Below, piece after piece: positions 1 to 9,297 of a stretch of 64,000 nt of DNA. Where the stretch lies: NCBI RefSeq assembly GCF_023983475.1, contig NZ_CP092713.1, forward strand, positions 124,001 through 188,000. Direction: 5' to 3'. Under the pieces are notes generated by a model. It had not been told where the DNA came from. It was given only the letters and a program-made list of their open reading frames with translations, and made no database searches. Source of the stretch: Aliivibrio fischeri ATCC 7744 = JCM 18803 = DSM 507 (GTDB lineage: Bacteria; Pseudomonadota; Gammaproteobacteria; Enterobacterales; Vibrionaceae). Position 1 is the stretch's first letter, and each line of letters begins with the position of its first letter. The position numbers were made by a program, and so were the translations under genes.

Positions 1-2
1 GC

Positions 3-416
3 GTTTCTGCACAAACATTAGAAACGGAATTATTGCGTTCATTACGTTTAACCCAAACTCGAGCTATGAATCGAAACGGTTACTGTAACCGATGGCTAAT
101 TAACGAAAATCGTGCACAACAAGTTAGCCTTGATAAAGAAACTGAATGTGCAACCTCATTCCCAGATGCCCAGCGAAATAATGAGTATCTTGAAAACCAA
201 GACCTCACCTACGTGGCTATTTTAGAAAAACAAAATGCCTATTTCGCATTGCAAATAGGAAACCAATACAAAACACTTACCACACCTTTTGCCTTTGATT
301 TTGATGCGATGGGACGTATAAAACAGTGCCAAAACACATCATGTGAAATTTTAATTACCGCCAAAACACAAACTAAAATTTGTATCGAAAAAGAGGGCTA
401 TATCCATGCTTGTTAA
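3..416 (+). CDS. mshC: MSHA pilin-like minor protein MshC, 3' part
   Basis: The reading frame is open from base 3 and the 5' end lies outside the window, so only the C-terminal half (about 137 residues) is present. MshC is a minor pilin-like subunit of the mannose-sensitive haemagglutinin type IV pilus; the N-terminal methylation site would be upstream. Visible residues include several cysteines (CNRW, ECATS, CQNTSC, KICIE), fitting the disulfide-bonded globular head of a minor pilin. The stop overlaps the mshD start by 11 bases, showing translational coupling. The assignment rests mostly on position before mshD-O-P-Q, the standard vibrio order, and on general resemblance; it could be another MSHA minor pilin. 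Confidence 0.75.
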   Translation, partial: VSAQTLETELLRSLRLTQTRAMNRNGYCNRWLINENRAQQVSLDKETECATSFPDAQRNNEYLENQDLTYVAILEKQNAYFALQIGNQYKTLTTPFAFDFDAMGRIKQCQNTSCEILITAKTQTKICIEKEGYIHAC

Positions 417-951
417 ACATCAACAAGGGTTTAGCTTAATTTCGATTGTGTTATCGATAATTATAATGAGTGCGGCTTTACTTATCGTAACCACTTCACT
501 CGTTCCTCGTTCACAGCATAATGCTGAATTAATGTACTCAACAAAAGCATCTGAATTGGGTGCTGCGGTGATGGATGAAATTGTAGGTCGTCAATTTGAC
601 CAAAATAGTGGTCCTAATGGTGGATTACCAGTATGTGGTTCAACAATCAATCCTTGTACAAAACCAATAGATCTAGGACCAGATAAAAAAGCGAATGAAG
701 ATAAAACAACACGAACTCTCTACAACGATGTTGATGACTTTAATGGACTATCCGGCTCAGTAAAAGATGTATTAGGTAACGATTTAGCTGGTATCTACCC
801 TAACTTCTCTATTTCTATTGAGGTTTTCTACGACGCTAATTTAGATGGAAAGCCTGATACTATCAGCGGAAACAGAAAACGTATTGTTGTTGATGTGGTC
901 GACCCATCAGGACAACACTACGTATTTTCAGTGATTCGAGGTAACTTTTAA
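406..951 (+). CDS. mshD: MSHA minor pilin MshD
   Basis: A 181-residue prepilin-like protein. It starts with a short basic leader (MLVKHQQGFSLISIVLSI) with a class III prepilin cleavage region G/FSLISIVLS followed by one hydrophobic helix to about residue 32, then a soluble domain with a Cys pair near residues 77-84 (VCGSTINPC). MshD is thought to be incorporated into, or to prime, the MSHA pilus at the inner membrane. Start overlaps mshC and the stop overlaps the mshO start (TAATG), so the genes are translated as one operon. The fifth mature residue normally Glu is not obvious here (I at that place), which is common in this subunit. Confidence 0.88.
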   Translation: MLVKHQQGFSLISIVLSIIIMSAALLIVTTSLVPRSQHNAELMYSTKASELGAAVMDEIVGRQFDQNSGPNGGLPVCGSTINPCTKPIDLGPDKKANEDKTTRTLYNDVDDFNGLSGSVKDVLGNDLAGIYPNFSISIEVFYDANLDGKPDTISGNRKRIVVDVVDPSGQHYVFSVIRGNF

Positions 952-1745
952 TGAAACGATCCCTTGGATTTACTCTACTTGAGATGATTATTTCTATCAT
1001 TTTACTTGCGGTGGTTGGTTTGTCTCTTGGTGCCATAATTCAGCACAGTATGTCTCTTTATGCGGACACAACAACGAGAGAAGAGTTGATCCTTCAAGGA
1101 CGCTTTGTAACGGAACGTATGCACAAAGAAATTCGAGATGCAGTACCCAACAGCGTAGAAGTCAATGAAACGACACAATGCATAGAGTGGCTACCAATCA
1201 CAAATACGGCGGTTTATGAAACCCTACCTTTAGCACCGGCTAAATCAACCGAAATCCGAGTGTTACCTGAACATGGATTTTCAGCGGGTGATCGCATTGT
1301 CATCATGCCAGTTAACGCTCAAAATTTACGTTCAACGTTACCAACCAATGGCGTAAGTCGCATGGCTGAAGTAAAGCGTGATATCGATTTTCAGCCAAGT
1401 GAAAATGCACAAATGATTGATGTGACACTCACTCGCTCAACTAGCTTTAGTGCAAACTCTCCAGCTCACCGACTGTATGCTTATAAAACACCAGTCGCTT
1501 ATTGCTTAGAAGGAAGTCGACTATATCGCTACGCGGATTACCCTCTTTCTCGAGCTGAATTATCGCCACATGAACTTAGCGCAGGCACTCGTCAATTAAT
1601 GGCTGAAAAAATCAAACTCGCCACATTCAATGTTGAACAAGCGTCTTTAGTTCGTAATGGCTTAGTAAAAATGCAATTTGTTTTCACTGATAACAATGAA
1701 GAGGTGCAGTTGGATCATGACGTCCTTATCGCCAATACGCCTTAA
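951..1745 (+). CDS. mshO: MSHA minor pilin MshO
   Basis: 264-residue protein with a classic type IV prepilin N-terminus: MKRSLG/FTLLEMIISI, with cleavage after Gly and the conserved Glu at mature position 5, followed by a hydrophobic helix to about residue 32. The rest is a soluble beta-rich domain with few cysteines. This PulJ/MshO-type minor pilin is expected at the pilus tip or base in the inner membrane/periplasm. The ATG overlaps the mshD stop by one base, and the mshP start lies inside its 3' end, so expression is tightly coupled. Confidence 0.88.
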   Translation: MKRSLGFTLLEMIISIILLAVVGLSLGAIIQHSMSLYADTTTREELILQGRFVTERMHKEIRDAVPNSVEVNETTQCIEWLPITNTAVYETLPLAPAKSTEIRVLPEHGFSAGDRIVIMPVNAQNLRSTLPTNGVSRMAEVKRDIDFQPSENAQMIDVTLTRSTSFSANSPAHRLYAYKTPVAYCLEGSRLYRYADYPLSRAELSPHELSAGTRQLMAEKIKLATFNVEQASLVRNGLVKMQFVFTDNNEEVQLDHDVLIANTP

Positions 1746-2151
1746 TAAATCTCAGCGAGGTTCCGCTCTGATCCTGACGATTTTTGTTCTTATCGTCGTC
1801 GGTTTTATTGCTTTAATGGCAACGAAGAACCAACAAAAAATGAGCACACATGTCGTGACCTCTATTATGGGAACTCGCACTAATATGGCAGCTCAATCTG
1901 GCACTCAAATTGAGATCAGTCGTTTCTATATGGAAAAAACAGGCAGTTGCTTTGTTGCTGACAATACACCAAGTGTTTACACCTTCTCGGGTGATGGATT
2001 ATCGCAATGCGAAGCACAAGTAAAATGCAAACCTATTGGAACATTAGATTCAGGCCGAAAAGTGTACAGCTTAACAAGCACAGCCACCTGTAAATTTGGA
2101 ACCACCACCTTGCAACGTATTATTGAAGTAGGTATTCGTAGTGATGATTAA
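1717..2151 (+). CDS. mshP: MSHA biogenesis protein MshP
   Basis: 144 residues from the chosen ATG at 1717; a longer frame from TTG 1678 exists but its first 13 residues read through mshO in another frame and look non-native. The chosen start is preceded by GAGGTG about 9 bases upstream and gives the usual PilX/MshP-like N-terminus: a short basic segment (NKSQRGSALILTIFVLIVV) and one membrane helix to about residue 33. The soluble part has Cys at SCFVAD, QCEAQVKC and TCKFG. Overlaps mshO by 29 bases and mshQ by 8. It belongs to the MSHA pilus assembly operon. Confidence 0.82.
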   Translation: MTSLSPIRLNKSQRGSALILTIFVLIVVGFIALMATKNQQKMSTHVVTSIMGTRTNMAAQSGTQIEISRFYMEKTGSCFVADNTPSVYTFSGDGLSQCEAQVKCKPIGTLDSGRKVYSLTSTATCKFGTTTLQRIIEVGIRSDD

Positions 2152-5100
2152 ACCTTTCTCTCGCTCACTGATTATTTCAGCGTTTAGCTTATGTTTGATG
2201 CCATTGAGCGCATTCGCTTTTCCAACGATTAATCCAAATACTTACTTTCCAGGGATAGCTCAAGGGCATTCAAATTCATATCAAAGTTGTCCATATGCAC
2301 AATTAGAAATGAATAATTCGGCTAAAATTAACGGTACACACGGTAATAGCTTAGATTTTTGCTCTAGCAACCAAGGGGCTGGCTTACCTAATGACAGCTG
2401 TGATAATGCTTCAGGCGGATACAAATCTTGTCAAATCACAGGAAACAATACTCCATCTCTTTCATTAAGCTCTTTTCAAACAAGTGATTCAACTAAATTT
2501 CGCAGCTGTAATTCAGGCTCTCAAGAGTATAAAAATAGAAAATATAATCGTATTGAAGTTCGAAACACATGTAATGCAAGCATAAAAAATTCAAGCAATA
2601 CTACCTATCTAAATGGACTAGCTATTGAAGACAACGCTAAAGTAACATTAAATTCAGGTGACTATTGGATTAAAAATTTATCAGTAACTGGTCACGCAGA
2701 AATAAAAATATCTGGCAACGTTCGCCTTTTTATATATGACAACCTTACCCTTAGTAATCAAATAAAAATAACACTAAATGATAATGCATCACTTTACATT
2801 ATTGGTTATAAGAATATTCAACTTAATGATAATGCTTCTGTTGAAGGTTATATCTATGCAAACAACACTCTTTCTCTGAATAATAATAGCCATATTTTAG
2901 GGAGGGTATCGAGCCATAAACTATTTATGGAAGGTGATGCCTATATCAACAAAACACTAACCCCACCGCCAATACTTCCACCAGCGGCGTTATCTCTACG
3001 CTTAGATGAGAACTCATGGAGTGGTGCAATTGGTGAAGTTAAAGACAGTTCTGGTAACGATTTTAACGGCACAGCCAAAAACCGAATTCAACCAAAGAAA
3101 GACAACCCAGCACTGCCTGTTGATATGGCAAACATGGGTACGTGTGGCTATGGTGACTTCAAAAAAAGCCAAACGCAATACATTGAAGTACCACATAATA
3201 GTAAGTTATCTAACGAAGATACGATTACAGTAAGTGCGTGGATCAACCCTAGCTCTTACCCTTCTTATAATCGTTTAAATACCATTGTATCGAAAAATGG
3301 AAACTATGAATTTCACCTAAACTCTCAAGGCCAAATAAATTGGTATTGGGAACTAAAAGATACTTACTATCCAATAAATTTAACCACAAGAGAGAGCATT
3401 CCTCTTAACCGTTGGTCACATATCGTGATCCGCTATGACGCTCATAACACGCATAAAGCCTCTATTTTCGTTAATGGTGTGGAAGTTCGTTCAATTATAG
3501 AGCCGGTTTACCCACTTAAGCACTTAAAAGAAAATACACAACCATTACAAGTGGGTAATGATTACGATTTAACACGTACTTTTGATGGTTTGATTGACGA
3601 AGTAAACGTTTATGATCAAGCACTGACAGATGAACAAGTGAACCAACTTTATCAGCAGCGCCACCCGTGTCCTGATAACATCGAAATGACCTGTTATGAG
3701 GATAATTTTGACAGTCTAACCACAAGCTGGGTAACAAGCCGAAGTAGCGGTTCTTTTACACCGACAGTTATAAACGGCCGTTTACAACTGACACAAGCGC
3801 GAAGAGCACAATCAACCGCTTCTTCTTACCAATATTTGTACCCTGCACTTGGCAATAAAATCGAAGTTGAATTTGATTACATGGCTCATGGTGGCAACGG
3901 TGCTGATGGTTTAGCCATTGTATTTTCTGATGCCGAAGTAACCCCACAAGCGGGTGCTTTTGGTGGCCCATTAGGCTATGGCTTTAAAAATAACTCCGAA
4001 GCCGTTAAACCCGGATTTACGGGCGGTTGGCTTGGCATCGGTCTAGATGAATACGGTAACTATTCAAAAGAAGGCGGGTCTAAAAACTACAACTCTTATA
4101 ATACAGCACAATCTATTGTATTACGTGGTTCTGGTGCTCGATATTCAGGCTATAACTACATTACAGGAACCCGTGTATCTACAGATATTGACAATAATAA
4201 TGGCTATAATAAAACACATCGTTACCGTATTACTATTGACTCAACCAACCGAAATAACGCAAATGTAACGGTTGAACGTAGTGTGGTTAATGCTGGGCTC
4301 GCACCTGACTTTCGTAAAGAAATTGGGCCGATTGATGTTTTAAGGCCACAATACAATCAAGATGAACCACCTGAAAATTTTATCATGTCATTAACCGGTT
4401 CAACGGGTCAGCTTTATAACACCCATGAGATTGATAATTTCAAAGTGTGTGCACTTTACTCAAAACCAATTGGTGAGCAAATTGATCACTTTGAATTTGA
4501 TCATTCAGGACAAGGGTCTACTTGTGATGTTTCTAATGTCACATTACGTGCTTGTGCTGACGAATCTTGCTCAACTCTATTTACTGAAGATGTTGATGTT
4601 ACCTTAGATACCAATAATTTAGGTGGCGATGGTTATTGGTTAAATGGCAATAATATTACGGTTAGAAACGGGATTGCTAATTTATCAATAGGTAAACCAA
4701 CCCAAGGTAACGTTAAATTGGATGTTGTGAGTTCATCACCATCAACAAAACCATTTAGTCACACGCTATGTAGCATTAATGGCCAATCATTGAGTGATAA
4801 AAACTGTACCCTTAACTTCGAATCAGAAGGTTTGACGGTTATTGTTCCTGATAAATTAGCCAATAAACCTGTTGAGGCTACCATCAAAGGCTGTGGCAGC
4901 TCATTTACTGGTACCAAAAACATTCAGCTATGGTCTGATTACATTACACCAAAACAAAGTAATTTAATTGGCTCACCTACACTGTATGGATTAGTAAATA
5001 ATTCATGGAAAGACATTGGAAAACAAGAAAGTGCCGCAACCACATTCGCATTAAACTTTACCAATAACGAAGCAAAAATAACCTTAAATTACGCAGATGC

Positions 5101-6547
5101 TGGCCAACTGCAACTAAATGCTAAATATCAAAAAGGTTACTATCAAAACATTGAAGGCAGTGACTTATTTGTCAGTATTCCTGTTGGTTTAAGTGCTTAT
5201 GTTACTGACAAAAATAACTCAAGTGCTAACAGCAATTGTTCATCTGAAGACGTAAGCTGCTCTATTTTTGCTCACGCCGGTGAAACCTTTAATTTAAATG
5301 TAAGAGCGCATGCATGGATGGGAGATAACGACACCTATCTTGCTGATAACCCAGTGACACCAAACTACGCTCAAGATAACTTAATTTTGGATCATACGTT
5401 AATTGCTCCTTCTCAACAGTTAGGAGGAAATACAGGTAACTTATCGACCAACCACTACGATCACCAAATAGCACAAGGGAGTACCAACCGTGTCCCTCAA
5501 AGTATTAGTGAAGTGGGTGTATTTGACATATCGGTTACCCCACCAGAAGGCTATTTAGGCAGTTCTGCTTATCAAATTAAAGCGGCAAATACAGGCTCTA
5601 TTGGTCGATTTACTCCTGCTTACTTTAATGTATTGGGAGATAAACCAAGCATTCAAAAGGGTTGTAATGATTTTACTTACATGGGACAAACGTTCAGCTT
5701 TACAGAATCACCAACATTAAGTCTTTATCCGTTATCTGAAACGGGAACCTTACTGCAAAACTACACAATTGGGTCATGGTGGCGTTATAACAATGGTTGG
5801 AATTTAAGAACCTATACAGCTTCACCATCAAATATGTCCATCATTGATAGTGAAACCCTTTCAGTTTTAGGGCAGCGCTCTGGTTTTGCAACACCGGGGA
5901 ACGTAATTAAATTACCAGCACAAGCTAAAATGCAGCTGCAAGGGGCGAATTTACGTTACATAAAACCTTTCAATCCTAAAGCACCCGTTGAAGATACAAT
6001 AACGCTGCAATTAGCGACGGATGACTTAAGAGATCAAGACCAAATTTGTCATAAAACCAATGCTTCTGGTGCTTGTCTGGGTTACGCATTTCCAGCCACA
6101 GATACTCAACGACAAGAATGGGGTCGTATCACTATGGAAGATGCATATGGCTCTGAATTGAATGATCTTGAATCTAAAATACAAACGGAATCTTATACCG
6201 GCAATCGATTCGTCAAAATCGATGACAGCTGTACCGTTTTATCTATGCCTGAGTTCAGTTTTGATGTAGGTAAAGATCCTAATGCACTACCCGTAGGAAA
6301 AGGGACAACAAAAGCAAGTTTAGATAATACTCATGTTGAAGATGGCTCAACAAGTATGACATTCACAGCACCAGGTAATGGCAACCGAGGACAAGTTGTA
6401 CCAACGCTTTCTTTATTAAACTTACCGTGGTTGCAACAAGATGCTGATAATAACCAATCTTTTGAAGATTCTATAAAAGCGATCATTCATTTTGGCATTT
6501 ATAGAGGAAGTGATCGTATTATATGGAACAGAGAACAAACAAACTGA
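2144..6547 (+). CDS. mshQ: MSHA biogenesis protein MshQ, large lectin-like secreted protein
   Basis: About 1467 residues. A signal peptide (MIKPFSRSLIISAFSLCLMP then LSAFAF) is followed by a Cys-rich region with parallel-beta-like Asn repeats (NGLAIEDNAKVTLNSG and similar, about residues 150-270), a LamG/concanavalin-like domain (about 285-505, starting ALSLRLDENSWSG), a second legume-lectin-like domain (about 520-770, with GNGADGLAIVFSD and GGWLGIGLDEYG), and a long C-terminal region that resembles the DUF6701 module of MshQ proteins. It probably acts at the pilus tip or cell surface as an adhesin or assembly factor. GTG 2141 is an alternative start; ATG 2144 is preferred. Last gene of the msh operon. 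Confidence 0.85.
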   Translation: MIKPFSRSLIISAFSLCLMPLSAFAFPTINPNTYFPGIAQGHSNSYQSCPYAQLEMNNSAKINGTHGNSLDFCSSNQGAGLPNDSCDNASGGYKSCQITGNNTPSLSLSSFQTSDSTKFRSCNSGSQEYKNRKYNRIEVRNTCNASIKNSSNTTYLNGLAIEDNAKVTLNSGDYWIKNLSVTGHAEIKISGNVRLFIYDNLTLSNQIKITLNDNASLYIIGYKNIQLNDNASVEGYIYANNTLSLNNNSHILGRVSSHKLFMEGDAYINKTLTPPPILPPAALSLRLDENSWSGAIGEVKDSSGNDFNGTAKNRIQPKKDNPALPVDMANMGTCGYGDFKKSQTQYIEVPHNSKLSNEDTITVSAWINPSSYPSYNRLNTIVSKNGNYEFHLNSQGQINWYWELKDTYYPINLTTRESIPLNRWSHIVIRYDAHNTHKASIFVNGVEVRSIIEPVYPLKHLKENTQPLQVGNDYDLTRTFDGLIDEVNVYDQALTDEQVNQLYQQRHPCPDNIEMTCYEDNFDSLTTSWVTSRSSGSFTPTVINGRLQLTQARRAQSTASSYQYLYPALGNKIEVEFDYMAHGGNGADGLAIVFSDAEVTPQAGAFGGPLGYGFKNNSEAVKPGFTGGWLGIGLDEYGNYSKEGGSKNYNSYNTAQSIVLRGSGARYSGYNYITGTRVSTDIDNNNGYNKTHRYRITIDSTNRNNANVTVERSVVNAGLAPDFRKEIGPIDVLRPQYNQDEPPENFIMSLTGSTGQLYNTHEIDNFKVCALYSKPIGEQIDHFEFDHSGQGSTCDVSNVTLRACADESCSTLFTEDVDVTLDTNNLGGDGYWLNGNNITVRNGIANLSIGKPTQGNVKLDVVSSSPSTKPFSHTLCSINGQSLSDKNCTLNFESEGLTVIVPDKLANKPVEATIKGCGSSFTGTKNIQLWSDYITPKQSNLIGSPTLYGLVNNSWKDIGKQESAATTFALNFTNNEAKITLNYADAGQLQLNAKYQKGYYQNIEGSDLFVSIPVGLSAYVTDKNNSSANSNCSSEDVSCSIFAHAGETFNLNVRAHAWMGDNDTYLADNPVTPNYAQDNLILDHTLIAPSQQLGGNTGNLSTNHYDHQIAQGSTNRVPQSISEVGVFDISVTPPEGYLGSSAYQIKAANTGSIGRFTPAYFNVLGDKPSIQKGCNDFTYMGQTFSFTESPTLSLYPLSETGTLLQNYTIGSWWRYNNGWNLRTYTASPSNMSIIDSETLSVLGQRSGFATPGNVIKLPAQAKMQLQGANLRYIKPFNPKAPVEDTITLQLATDDLRDQDQICHKTNASGACLGYAFPATDTQRQEWGRITMEDAYGSELNDLESKIQTESYTGNRFVKIDDSCTVLSMPEFSFDVGKDPNALPVGKGTTKASLDNTHVEDGSTSMTFTAPGNGNRGQVVPTLSLLNLPWLQQDADNNQSFEDSIKAIIHFGIYRGSDRIIWNREQTN

Positions 6548-6569
6548 TCATCAAAAGTAAGGATTGATA

Positions 6570-7490
6570 ATGAAAGACGAATACAGTTACCCAATTGGCA
6601 TTAAAGGTCAACCTTGGGGAGAGCAAGAAAAAGCAGCATGGCTTTCAACGATGACAGTAAAACGCTCATATCAAGAAGAAGTCGTAACGAAAATCACGGC
6701 TCTATCTGAGCGTTTCGACGTATCACAATATGGTGCTTTATCTTATGATACTGAACGCTTTCCGCTTCTGTATATCAAAACAAAACAATGGGATGATACA
6801 AAACCAACATTGCTGATCAGTGGTGGCGTACACGGTTACGAAACCTCTGGAGTTCATGGTGCGCTGCAATTTGTCGATACAAAAGCTGAGTACTACAGTC
6901 AATGGTTCAATATTGTTGTTGCTCCTTGCGTAAGCCCATGGGGTTATGAAGTGATCAACCGTTGGAACCCAACAGCTACGGATCCTAACCGCTCATTTTA
7001 TCCAAATAGCCCAGCAGAAGAGTCGGCAGGGTTAATGGCATTAGTTGCTTCATTAGATGCACCAGTATTTGCTCATATCGATTTGCACGAAACAACCGAT
7101 AGTGATGAAACAGAGTTTCGCCCAGCATTGGCTGCTCGTGATGGTATCGCTTACATTGAAGGCTACATTCCAGATGGTTTTTATACGGTTGGAGATACAG
7201 AAAAACCAGCTCCAGAGCTCCAAAAAGCCATTATTGATTCTGTTCGTACCGTAACTCACATTGCGCCACCAGATGAAAACAACCAAATTATCGGCTCTGA
7301 TGTGGCTCAAGAAGGAGTCATTAATTACCCGACTAAAAAGCTAGGATTATGCGCAGGCTTAACTGATGCAGATTACGTATCAACAACGGAAGTCTACCCA
7401 GATAGCGAAAAAGTAACCGATCAGGAGTGTAATGACGCTCAAGTTGCGGCAATTGTAGGCGCTCTAGAATACCTATTAGCTCAACGATAA
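6570..7490 (+). CDS. M14-family metallopeptidase / aspartoacylase-like hydrolase
   Basis: 306 residues. The start ATG 6570 has AAGGA six bases upstream, so it is preferred over the in-frame TTG at 6564. The zinc site of the M14/succinylglutamate desuccinylase fold is visible: H88 and E91 in GGVHGYETSG and a third His, H173, in HIDLHETTDS; an Asn-Arg pair in NPTATDPNR resembles the substrate-carboxylate clamp. No signal peptide, so it is probably cytoplasmic. It lies 22 bases after mshQ but is probably functionally separate; the POT-like transporter follows 260 bases on, so a role in peptide or acyl-amino-acid breakdown is an inference. Exact substrate unknown. Confidence 0.75.
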   Translation: MKDEYSYPIGIKGQPWGEQEKAAWLSTMTVKRSYQEEVVTKITALSERFDVSQYGALSYDTERFPLLYIKTKQWDDTKPTLLISGGVHGYETSGVHGALQFVDTKAEYYSQWFNIVVAPCVSPWGYEVINRWNPTATDPNRSFYPNSPAEESAGLMALVASLDAPVFAHIDLHETTDSDETEFRPALAARDGIAYIEGYIPDGFYTVGDTEKPAPELQKAIIDSVRTVTHIAPPDENNQIIGSDVAQEGVINYPTKKLGLCAGLTDADYVSTTEVYPDSEKVTDQECNDAQVAAIVGALEYLLAQR

Positions 7491-7514
7491 CGATTTCGTT
7501 CTCTTATTTAAAAA

Positions 7515-7560
7515 ATAGATGATATCGTTCAAAAAAAATTATTTTGAATGATTCATCTAT
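7515..7560 (+). terminator. long hairpin downstream of the M14 gene
   Basis: ATAGATGA at 7515-7522 pairs with TCATCTAT at 7553-7560, and TTCAAAA at 7528-7534 pairs with TTTTGAA at 7542-7548, with ATC/GAT pairing between them and one bulge. The strong stem sits 25 bases after the stop at 7490. There is no good U-run after it, so it may be a transcript 3' end or processing structure rather than a classic terminator. Confidence 0.4.
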
Positions 7561-7753
7561 TCCCTCTCTCATTATTGATTACTTAAGAAACAATAAAAAC
7601 ATATTATAAACAAATAATATAAAATAACGAAACAAACGACCACAAAACACCATTACTTACAATATTTAAACGATGCTTTTTTGAGAATATCGTACTTTGT
7701 TACATTCTTTTGATGATAAAATACGAAAAGTAATTATCTAACAGAGACCCCTT

Positions 7754-9229
7754 ATGTGGAACAAACTAAATAAGTCCATGATGTTTTGCCAAATGATGTT
7801 TGGCTTATCATTTTATGGCGTAATGGTTATTTTAACTCGCTTTTTCCTTGAAGAACTAAATTACAGTGAAGCTGACACCATGATGGTTGTTGGTGCTTTT
7901 TCATCAATCGGACCATTATTTGCGATTGCTGGTGGATTCATTGCTGACAAATTTTTAGGTGCTTACCGCTCACTAACCATTAGTTACTTTGGTTTTGCTA
8001 CTGGTTATGCACTACTAGTGCTTGGTTCATATACTACAAATGTTCCAATGGCGTTGTGTGGTATTGCATTAGCGAGCTACGGCCGAGGCTTAATGTCGCC
8101 TTCTTACCCAAGCCTGTACAAACGTACTTTTGATACTCAAGAGCATTTTGAAAACTGCTACCCAGTAAACTATTCAGTCAATAACGTTGGTGCCCTACTA
8201 GGCCAATATCTATTCCCGATGTTTGTTCTTGTTTTAGGGTTCCACGGAAGTTTCTTATTATCATGTGTTCTTGCTTTATTAGCTTTTGCGACTCTAGTGA
8301 TCTTCCGTAAACCACTATTAACCGTTGGTGCTCATATTGATCAAAAACCTGTAAGTATGCAAAACTGGATGTCATTTCTAATCACATCAGTAGCAATGAT
8401 TGCCTTGGTTTTCTTCATGTTCTCAAACATGGATATTGGTCAAAACATTGTTTATGCCATTGGTCTTGCAGCTATCGGTTACTTCGTAATTTTAATGCTG
8501 AAATCAAAGAAATCGGATGCGCTTAAAATGGGCACTATCCTAATCATGACAGCGCTAACAACGGCATTCTTTGTCTACTACGGTCAAATGATGACATCAA
8601 TGACCATGGTAACGATCAATACTATGCGCGGTGATTTATTCGACCTTATTCCTATCGCACCTGAAGCATCTATGGCAATGAATCCACTGTGGTGTATCGT
8701 TGCAGGTCCAGTTATTGCGATGATTTTCTCAGCACTTGAAAAACGCGATATTCATTTTTCGACAGCGACAAAAATCGGCTTCGCATTCATCTTAACTGCG
8801 ATCGCTTTTGGTATTTTAACCATGGCGGTAATGGGAGTGGGTGAAGATGCGATTATTCGTCCAGAAGTATTCTTACTTATTCACTTCTTCCAAGCATTTG
8901 CTGAAGTAATTGTAGGTAGCTTAGTGGTAGCCTTCATTCTGTCTGTTGCACCAAAACATATCGAAGGCTTCTCCGTAAGTCTATTCTCTGTTGCGATGGC
9001 ATTAAGTGGCATCATTGGCGCAGTATTCTCGACATCTATTGCGCAAGAAAAAGGCCATGTCATTACTCAAGAGTTTGTACAAACAGTATATGGTAGTTAT
9101 TTCCAATTACTCACTGTACTTGCGGTAGTGATGGTTGCCATCGCTTTTATTGCTTCATTAATCATTCGTAAGATGCTTGAAAGCAGTAAACAAGCTGAAG
9201 AATTAGAGTTGAAAGAGCAAAAAGCATAA
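7754..9229 (+). CDS. POT-like (peptide) MFS transporter, divergent clade
   Basis: 491 residues with about 12-14 membrane helices in the MFS arrangement, including the loop 2-3 signature GGFIADKFLGAYRS. Overall length and helix pattern suit a proton-dependent oligopeptide transporter, and annotated relatives are called peptide MFS transporters. However the first helix (FGLSFYGVMVILTRFFLEEL) lacks the ExxER motif of classic POT proteins, so substrate and coupling are uncertain. It is clearly paralogous to the gene at 55727-57244 (shared blocks LNYSEADT, YGQM.TSM, AMNPLWC). It stands alone, with its own upstream region and a terminator at 9269. Confidence 0.72.
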   Translation: MWNKLNKSMMFCQMMFGLSFYGVMVILTRFFLEELNYSEADTMMVVGAFSSIGPLFAIAGGFIADKFLGAYRSLTISYFGFATGYALLVLGSYTTNVPMALCGIALASYGRGLMSPSYPSLYKRTFDTQEHFENCYPVNYSVNNVGALLGQYLFPMFVLVLGFHGSFLLSCVLALLAFATLVIFRKPLLTVGAHIDQKPVSMQNWMSFLITSVAMIALVFFMFSNMDIGQNIVYAIGLAAIGYFVILMLKSKKSDALKMGTILIMTALTTAFFVYYGQMMTSMTMVTINTMRGDLFDLIPIAPEASMAMNPLWCIVAGPVIAMIFSALEKRDIHFSTATKIGFAFILTAIAFGILTMAVMGVGEDAIIRPEVFLLIHFFQAFAEVIVGSLVVAFILSVAPKHIEGFSVSLFSVAMALSGIIGAVFSTSIAQEKGHVITQEFVQTVYGSYFQLLTVLAVVMVAIAFIASLIIRKMLESSKQAEELELKEQKA

Positions 9230-9268
9230 CGCTTTGTCCTAATATTCAAATAGACATTCTTATAATTC

Positions 9269-9297
9269 AAAGCCTCACAATGTTGTGAGGCTTTTTT
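9269..9297. terminator. bidirectional terminator between transporter and hnoK
   Basis: AAGCCTCAC and GTGAGGCTT form a perfect stem (arms about 9270-9278 and 9285-9293) with a T-run TTTTTT on the plus strand and a matching A-run on the other side. It sits between two converging genes and can serve both. Confidence 0.85.
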
